33,489 nucleotides of DNA from Gilliamella sp. wkB108. Lineage in GTDB: Bacteria > Pseudomonadota > Gammaproteobacteria > Enterobacterales > Orbaceae. The stretch is taken from positions 1 to 33,489 of the forward strand of contig NZ_LZGM01000102.1 of NCBI RefSeq assembly GCF_001690195.1, given 5' to 3'. The notes beneath the pieces were generated by a model. That model made no database searches. It was given only the letters and a program-made list of their open reading frames with translations, and was not told the DNA's origin. Below are positions 27,485 to 33,489 of the stretch, in pieces (the first letter of the stretch is position 1; the number at the start of each line of letters is the position of its first letter). Made by a program: the position numbers and the translations under genes.

Positions 27485-29890
27485 ATGGCAAAAGTGCTTG
27501 ATGAACTAGTCAATCAAATAGGTGAAAAGGTCGTTAAGGGTTTAAGTGGTGTCAGTCATAATCGTTATACCTTAACCATTGATGCCTTATCCAGTCCCAT
27601 CTCAATCTTACAAGTTAAAAGCAATGAACAACTCAACCAACCTTGGCACTACATTATCAATTTCACCAGTGCTGACAAAGCTATTACCGTTGATACGGTA
27701 TTAAACCAAAATGCATCATTTACCTTTAATCCGGTTAGTCATCATCCTTTTTTATCTGCAATCAGCTCACTGAGCGCGCTACCTGTGGAGGGGCAAGCAC
27801 GGGTACTGCATGGGGTTATCACCGGTTTTAGTCAGCTCTCAGTCAATAAAGATGAAGCACATTATCAGGTCATATTATCTTCCCGTTTAGCGTTATTATC
27901 CTTACAACACAACAGTGCAATATTTCAAAATCAAAATGTCGTCAGTGTCGTTGAAACGGTACTACGCAGTCATGGTTTTACCGGCGTGGATTACCGGTTG
28001 GAGTTGAAAGAGAGCTATCCGATAAGAGAATTTATCACGCAATGGCAAGAGAGTGATTTGGAATTTATACAACGCTTACTGGCGGATGTCGGTATCTGGT
28101 TTCGTTTTGAAAATCACAGTGAGCATCACTGTGATGTAATGATACTCAGTGACTATGAGCAAGGATATAATAACGTCGGTAAGATTGACTACAAATTACC
28201 GACCGGCACTATAGACGGCAGTACCGAGAGTGTCTGGGATATCGCCTTACACAGTCAAACGGTCGAATCCTCAGTAAAAGTCCAAGATTATAACTACCGA
28301 GATGCCGGGGCAAATTTAAACAGTGAGATTAGCACGCAACAAACCGCCAGTACCACTTATGGTACTGATTACCGTTATGAAGAGCATTATAAAAATAATG
28401 GTGGAGATATCGAGAGTGGTTCATGGTATGCCAGAATTCGTCATGAACATGCCATCAGTAAACAGATAATCATAAACGGTCACAGTAACTGTTACACCTT
28501 AGCACCGGGGCAGCATATCCGCATCACAGGCAACCCTTTACCTGAAATGCAGGAAGGGTTTGTGATTTTAAGTGTAGCGGGGCAAGGCAACCGTACGGAT
28601 GCTTATGAACTCACCTTTACTGCTATTCCTTATCAGGTGTTAAAACCTTATCGTCCGGCGCCGATAGCCTGGCCACAGGTCGGTGGGACATTACCGGGCA
28701 GGGTGACCAGTCCGGATAATGATACTTATGGTTATATTGATACACAGGGACGTTATCGGGTCAAACTGAATTTTGATTTAAAGAGCTGGAAGAATGGTGA
28801 GGAGAGTTTATGGGTAAGACTGGCGAAGCCTTATGCCGGTGCAACTTATGGTTTTCACTTTCCGCTTATTGATGGCACTGAAGTGGCCATAGCCTTTATG
28901 GACAGTAATCCTGACCGGCCTTATATCGCGCATGCTATGCATGACAGCAACCACCCAGACCATGTAGCGACAGCGAACAAACATCGTAATGTCATACGTA
29001 CACCGGCTAACAATAAACTGCGCATGGATGATAAACGCGGAAAAGAGCATATCAAACTTGCCACCGAATATGGTAAGACCCAACTCAATCTGGGGCATTT
29101 AGTTGACCAAAACAAAGAACAACGGGGCGAAGGGTTTGAACTGCGCACTGACGAATGGGGTGCAATTGCTGCGGAGCGGGGATTATACCTCACCAGTCAA
29201 ACCGAGCCTAAAGCGCAGGGAAAACAGCTGGATATGCAAGGTGCGATTACTCAGCTGGAAAATGCGCTCTCGATAGCTAAAGCGTTACAAAATGCCGCCA
29301 CGCAATCACAGGCGCATACCGCTGACACCGACAGTCAGGACCAACTAAAGACCGTGTTAAGCGGATTAAGTCAAAGTGGCATACTTGCTTATGCACAAGA
29401 GGGGATAGCCTTAACCAGTCCGGAAGATATTCAACTCTCAACCAGTAACAGTGTCGCTATTACCAGTGAGAATCAAACGGATATTAGTGCATTAAAAAAT
29501 ATCACCTTATCTAGTCGTGAAGCTTTAGGTGTATTTGCGCATAAATCCGGCATGAAACTATTTGCTAATCAGGGTGATGTTGAAGTTCAGGCACAAACAG
29601 CTAACCTTGCTATGGCAGCTAAACAAGATATCAAAGTTGATAGTGTCGATGGTAGTGTAACGGTAACAGCTAGCCAAGATATCACCTTAATTTGCGGAGG
29701 CTCATATATCAAAATCAACAGTAGTGGTATAGAGCTAGGTACACCAAGTAACGTTTATTTAAAATGTAATGCCATGCAAAAAATGGGGCCGGCGACCAAG
29801 AATGTTAATCAACTGAAACTATCGCCTACTGAGATTGAAGTTGCACTTATGCGAACAATAACAGGTAAAAAGATGAATTTTTCAGGTTAA
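27485..29890 (+). CDS. vgrG: Type VI secretion spike protein VgrG (TssI)
   Basis: Trimeric spike at the tip of the type VI secretion tube, which carries effectors into target cells. 801 residues. The gp27-like hub spans about residues 25-390 (YTLTIDALSSPISILQVKSN... and the block near 180-195, QWQESDLEFIQRLLADVGIWF). The gp5-like OB-fold is about 395-490 (DTQGRYRVKLNFD, PDRPYIAHAMHDSNHP). A DUF2345-type beta-helix tail is about 525-760 (EGFELRTDEWGAIAAERGLYLTSQ). It ends at MNFSG without an added toxin domain, so its effector is probably the downstream protein. That protein starts 11 bp after the stop. No other type VI structural genes lie in the window. Confidence 0.95.
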   Translation: MAKVLDELVNQIGEKVVKGLSGVSHNRYTLTIDALSSPISILQVKSNEQLNQPWHYIINFTSADKAITVDTVLNQNASFTFNPVSHHPFLSAISSLSALPVEGQARVLHGVITGFSQLSVNKDEAHYQVILSSRLALLSLQHNSAIFQNQNVVSVVETVLRSHGFTGVDYRLELKESYPIREFITQWQESDLEFIQRLLADVGIWFRFENHSEHHCDVMILSDYEQGYNNVGKIDYKLPTGTIDGSTESVWDIALHSQTVESSVKVQDYNYRDAGANLNSEISTQQTASTTYGTDYRYEEHYKNNGGDIESGSWYARIRHEHAISKQIIINGHSNCYTLAPGQHIRITGNPLPEMQEGFVILSVAGQGNRTDAYELTFTAIPYQVLKPYRPAPIAWPQVGGTLPGRVTSPDNDTYGYIDTQGRYRVKLNFDLKSWKNGEESLWVRLAKPYAGATYGFHFPLIDGTEVAIAFMDSNPDRPYIAHAMHDSNHPDHVATANKHRNVIRTPANNKLRMDDKRGKEHIKLATEYGKTQLNLGHLVDQNKEQRGEGFELRTDEWGAIAAERGLYLTSQTEPKAQGKQLDMQGAITQLENALSIAKALQNAATQSQAHTADTDSQDQLKTVLSGLSQSGILAYAQEGIALTSPEDIQLSTSNSVAITSENQTDISALKNITLSSREALGVFAHKSGMKLFANQGDVEVQAQTANLAMAAKQDIKVDSVDGSVTVTASQDITLICGGSYIKINSSGIELGTPSNVYLKCNAMQKMGPATKNVNQLKLSPTEIEVALMRTITGKKMNFSG

Positions 29891-29901
29891 AGGACTACAT
29901 C

Positions 29902-32900
29902 ATGGTATTATCTAAAGTAAAAAAATGGCAATTTCCGGTTGTTGCAAAATCCTCCAACAACAAAGAGGATAAAAAGAAGTTGAATGCTAAGCCCTACTAT
30001 CAAGCTTTACTCTCAGCTGAAAATGGCTTTTATCCGGTTGGTCTTAATAAGCTTGTACATATGGGTATTCATATTGACAAAGATGCACTAAACAAATTAG
30101 ACACCGGCGAACCGATTAAAACTAAGGTAAATTGTATCGCTGATGGCGAAGTGATTGCTTATCGTGTCAATGGTCATTACCCAAAAATTGATTATGGCGA
30201 AAAAGTCGCTTTTTTCTCAACAGGATTTGTATTAGTTCGACATTTACTTGAAATGGAACGCGTGCCTGAAGAAAATACAGAAACAGCAGAGAGTGAGCCT
30301 CCGGCTGCTGACAATAATGCTCCTACTCAAGTTGCCAATGCTGATACTAATTCAGCGACAGACTCAACACCTGCCGCTGCCGATACAGCGCCAAGTCAGT
30401 CCCCTACAACAGATACAGGGACAAGTCCCGCCGCTACTCCAGCTCCAACCACCACAGAGACAACAGAAAATGAGAAAAAAGAGCCGGGACATCAACTCTA
30501 TTTTTACAGTCTTTATATGCATATGGCCGATTCGGCTTATTATGATAAAAACCCCGAGGAGCCGTCACCGGCTTTTTGGGATCAAGATATTTATCGAGTA
30601 ATAGATCATAATCAATTAGATTTTGTAGAAGGTTTAAATATTCGAAAAAATCCTGACAGTTTAAAAAATAACGAAATACTCGCGGTATTAGAAGAAGGGA
30701 CGAAAGTTAATTTAAATCTTGCGGTTCATGATGAAAAAAAACAATGGTATGCTGTATCAGGTTTGGCCGAAGGTTATTCTTCTATTCCTGTGTTAACCCC
30801 TCAAAAATATCAACATGGTGAAACAACGGTAGATATTTTAGGGTGGATATTTACCGGCAGAGAAGTGACGGAAACTGAATTTACCATTTTAGGCAGCGAA
30901 GAAGATAAAAAGTTAGTTGCCAAAAATGCCGCAAATGAGATGAAATCGAATCAAAAGCAATCCAAAGGATTAAGAGTACGGAATGATTTTACAAATAAAG
31001 ACGATAAAAAACTATACTCAATGCTCCCGATAGGAACACAAATAAAAATATCAGGTACTAAAGAGCCTAACAATTATGTTGAATTAATTGAAGTTGTACG
31101 AGGTGGAAAACCAACACGTCCTTTACCGACAGAAAAGAAGAAAGTTTGGTACGACTGTCTTAAAAATATAACAAGGGGAAAAAAATATGATGAAGTGGTG
31201 GTATTAGATACGCCCTTTCCAATTAAAGCGGGTGATTTAGTTGGGCATATTGGAAACTATCACGATTATAAAGCTGGAATCGATAAAGAAAAAGATAAAG
31301 AAGGAAAACTACAAGATATTGAAACTTTACCGGAAGATACTTTGCAAAGACCAAGTTTTAACCCGTTGTTGCATGTAGAATGTTTTACCTGTGAAGATTT
31401 AACTAATTATATTACCCAAACCCAAACAGAGGCGGGTAAATTAGTTGATGCCTACAAACCTTTTTTAGCCATATCAAAAGGGGCAAAATTACTGGCAACT
31501 CCAAATCAAGGAGATACGACAGTCGGTAAAAGTCTTGTTGGCACTGAAAGCATAAGAGTATCAAGTAAAAATGTAAATGCTAATTGGTTACAAATTCAAG
31601 TTCCTATATCGAAAACCATATCAAAAGTACGAGAAAAAGATGTACCTACTATCCAGACCAAAACACTGTGGATAGCAAATAACAAAAATATAATTAAACA
31701 AGCTGTATTAGGAGGTAAAATCTCATTAAATGCAAAAACAGAAGCTTGGACGCAATGCCCCTTGCAAATTGCTAACTTATCAGAAAGTACACAAATCATA
31801 GAAACTCCTTTACTATTAAATATTTATGATAAACAATACTTAGCCGAAGATAAATTTGCTGAAGATGAACAAGGCAATTTATGGTGGAGGGTTGAAGCAC
31901 TTGACGAAAAAAATCTTCCAATTGTCGGTTGGGTGTCAAATAAAGGGGACGGGGTAAAGAAAGTCAGTGCTTGGGATTGGTTTGATTTTCCTCAATTAAC
32001 TGAAAGTGCTAGCTTAGTGGAGTTTTATAAGGATGTGAAATTATCAGAAAAACGCAATAAGGATAATCCGTCATTAGATAAATACAAACCGACCTTAAAA
32101 ACAACATTGTCAATATTAGACAGACAATATTTAACTGATTCGCCAGAAAACAAGAAATATGCCTATATAAAGAGTGAATGTTTTAGAGGAATAATTGAAA
32201 AGCCGATATTATTTGAGGCGTTAGGGCGTTTATTAATTAACTATCAAAGTGAATGGTATAGTGAAGTAGGTACAGACGGTAAGATGCCGGAATGGGAAGC
32301 GTTAAATAGTGAGATGACGGATGATGCCGAAAATGCCTTAGATTATTTAAAAGATGGAGATGAAGCAAAACGCGATGCCTATTTAAAGAATATAGGAAAA
32401 ACGGCGGACTCAGAAGAAGCAATAGGATTAAATCAGCGACGAGAGAGAATAAGCCGATTTCCGGAAAATTATGAAGAAAACCCAAAAGAAAAGCTCAATC
32501 AAGAACAGTTTGAAGACTATAATTATATGTATAAGTTAGAAGTAAAGGTTGAGATGTGGGAAAAAGAGAAAGAGAAAATCAAACAGTGTTTATGGTGGGA
32601 TGATGTGGTTAATGGATTAGCCAATCAAAATCAACCAACGGAAGAGGACAATGTGGGTAATGAAAATGGAGCAAATACCCAAGCAACACAAACCGACACT
32701 CCACTCCCTGCCACGCTAAATCAAGACGGCAAAGCTTGGTTTATCCATCCTATTTCAATGATAAATTATTTTAAATCAAGTTTACAAATAATTACTTATC
32801 ATATTTATCATGATGGAAGGATAGAACGGCATGTTCCAGCAGAATTATTTCCCGAATCAGAGAAAAGATATGAGTATATCTATCATGATAAAAATAACAA

Positions 32901-33489
32901 CTTGCATAATATAGGTGTATTTAATTATAGAGAAGTAAAAAATAATTATTTGTATAACAAAAAAAGATATGGAGATATGGAATATATTCATTTAATTAAT
33001 TTAAATGAGGTTACTCAAGAATATTCAAAATTAGGGTTAACATACCGTTTTAATGTAGATAGTAATGGCGATGATCGGTTTTTTATGAATCGAGATACAT
33101 TAGCAAGCTTTTTTGGCGCATTATTTGAAGTTTGTTTTGATGATATCAGTTGTAATGGTTTTAGCACAATGTATGGGGGATCTGGTGGAAGTAAAAGCCA
33201 TTTTAATGGTTACCACGGTGATTTTAAATATTTAAGGTTAGATGGGGAGTTATTTAAAGGTGATGGAACCAGTTTAAATATTGATGATTATCCCAAACTA
33301 TTTGATCCAAAACGTCAAAATCAATGGAACGATGCATTGTATAAATTTGGTTGGACAAATATGCTGGGTTGGAGTTATACAATTGATGGTGTCAAAAAGT
33401 ATCCAAATCATATAACGAAAGAAACAGAAAATCATTGGCACCATTTACATGTTCAATATTATGATATGGATAAAGTTAAGGAAATTAAG
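29902..33489 (+). CDS. Putative VgrG-linked type VI effector, multidomain peptidase-like, 3' end open
   Basis: Open frame of 1196 codons with no stop before the window edge, starting 11 bp after vgrG behind AAAGGA. Residues 30-120 look like the first part of an M23 (LytM-like) fold (LVHMGIHID at 51-59, IADGEVIAY). A Pro/Ala/Thr-rich linker covers about 123-195, then SLYMHMAD at 203-210. SH3-like segments appear near 242-288 and 354-400. The M23-like end follows (GDLVGHIG at 444-451, LLHVE at 489-493). Further SH3-like segments are near 520-565 and 637-690. A charged helical region to about 910 holds the LLINYQSEWY and WFIHPI (946-951) motifs. The C-terminus has a zinc-peptidase-like set: H1100, H1105, D1107 (SHFNGYHGD) and HWHHLHV (1178-1184). 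I infer a peptidoglycan-targeting cargo effector. Any immunity gene lies beyond the edge. Confidence 0.7.
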   Translation, partial: MVLSKVKKWQFPVVAKSSNNKEDKKKLNAKPYYQALLSAENGFYPVGLNKLVHMGIHIDKDALNKLDTGEPIKTKVNCIADGEVIAYRVNGHYPKIDYGEKVAFFSTGFVLVRHLLEMERVPEENTETAESEPPAADNNAPTQVANADTNSATDSTPAAADTAPSQSPTTDTGTSPAATPAPTTTETTENEKKEPGHQLYFYSLYMHMADSAYYDKNPEEPSPAFWDQDIYRVIDHNQLDFVEGLNIRKNPDSLKNNEILAVLEEGTKVNLNLAVHDEKKQWYAVSGLAEGYSSIPVLTPQKYQHGETTVDILGWIFTGREVTETEFTILGSEEDKKLVAKNAANEMKSNQKQSKGLRVRNDFTNKDDKKLYSMLPIGTQIKISGTKEPNNYVELIEVVRGGKPTRPLPTEKKKVWYDCLKNITRGKKYDEVVVLDTPFPIKAGDLVGHIGNYHDYKAGIDKEKDKEGKLQDIETLPEDTLQRPSFNPLLHVECFTCEDLTNYITQTQTEAGKLVDAYKPFLAISKGAKLLATPNQGDTTVGKSLVGTESIRVSSKNVNANWLQIQVPISKTISKVREKDVPTIQTKTLWIANNKNIIKQAVLGGKISLNAKTEAWTQCPLQIANLSESTQIIETPLLLNIYDKQYLAEDKFAEDEQGNLWWRVEALDEKNLPIVGWVSNKGDGVKKVSAWDWFDFPQLTESASLVEFYKDVKLSEKRNKDNPSLDKYKPTLKTTLSILDRQYLTDSPENKKYAYIKSECFRGIIEKPILFEALGRLLINYQSEWYSEVGTDGKMPEWEALNSEMTDDAENALDYLKDGDEAKRDAYLKNIGKTADSEEAIGLNQRRERISRFPENYEENPKEKLNQEQFEDYNYMYKLEVKVEMWEKEKEKIKQCLWWDDVVNGLANQNQPTEEDNVGNENGANTQATQTDTPLPATLNQDGKAWFIHPISMINYFKSSLQIITYHIYHDGRIERHVPAELFPESEKRYEYIYHDKNNNLHNIGVFNYREVKNNYLYNKKRYGDMEYIHLINLNEVTQEYSKLGLTYRFNVDSNGDDRFFMNRDTLASFFGALFEVCFDDISCNGFSTMYGGSGGSKSHFNGYHGDFKYLRLDGELFKGDGTSLNIDDYPKLFDPKRQNQWNDALYKFGWTNMLGWSYTIDGVKKYPNHITKETENHWHHLHVQYYDMDKVKEIK

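Noticed and set aside
30248-30601. 117-codon ORF rich in Gln/Leu/Pro
   Set aside because: It is an out-of-frame shadow of the Pro/Ala/Thr-rich linker in the large effector frame starting at 29902.

Overview
The window is an AT-rich gammaproteobacterial chromosome segment. Gene content (psd-mscM, an Enterobacteriaceae-like rha regulon, rlmF, dld, mutS, and a type VI secretion vgrG) plus the low G+C suggests Orbaceae, for example Gilliamella or a relative from insect guts. That assignment is inferred from gene content and composition, not from a marker gene.

Layout. (1) Bases 1-3367, minus strand: psd and the 5' part of mscM, which runs off the left edge. (2) Bases 3400-11900: a complete L-rhamnose catabolic cluster, rhaB-rhaA-rhaD-rhaT-fucO-rhaM on the plus strand, followed by convergent rhaS-rhaR on the minus strand. 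(3) Bases 11870-16300: nhaD (minus) and rlmF (plus), divergent, flanked by two arrays of a 166-bp repeat in inverted orientation, about four copies on the left and three on the right. The right array supplies the last codons of rlmF. (4) Bases 16305-21634: a third RhaS-like AraC regulator, divergent from an operon for a cytoplasmic GH78 alpha-L-rhamnosidase, a GPH-family sugar/cation symporter and an outer-membrane sugar porin. (5) Bases 22238-26963: dld (quinone D-lactate dehydrogenase) and convergent mutS. (6) Bases 27485-33489: vgrG and a very large downstream open reading frame, still open at the right edge. The latter looks like a type VI cargo effector with a split, degenerate M23-like module, SH3-like repeats and a C-terminal zinc-peptidase-like (M15-type) domain.

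How the parts fit. The porin and GPH transporter could bring rhamnosides across the outer and inner membranes. The GH78 enzyme would release L-rhamnose in the cytoplasm, and RhaA, RhaB and RhaD would convert it to DHAP and L-lactaldehyde, which FucO reduces to 1,2-propanediol. Free rhamnose enters by RhaT. The rhaB, rhaS and GH78 promoters share one architecture that can be read directly: two inverted half-sites separated by 15 bp, 20-21 bp from a -10 hexamer, with a CRP-type site upstream. This links the rhamnosidase operon to the rhamnose regulon.

The least explained elements are the inverted 166-bp repeat arrays, a 38-bp dispersed element present three times, and the composite VgrG-linked protein. 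No tRNA, rRNA, CRISPR array or transposase gene was recognised.
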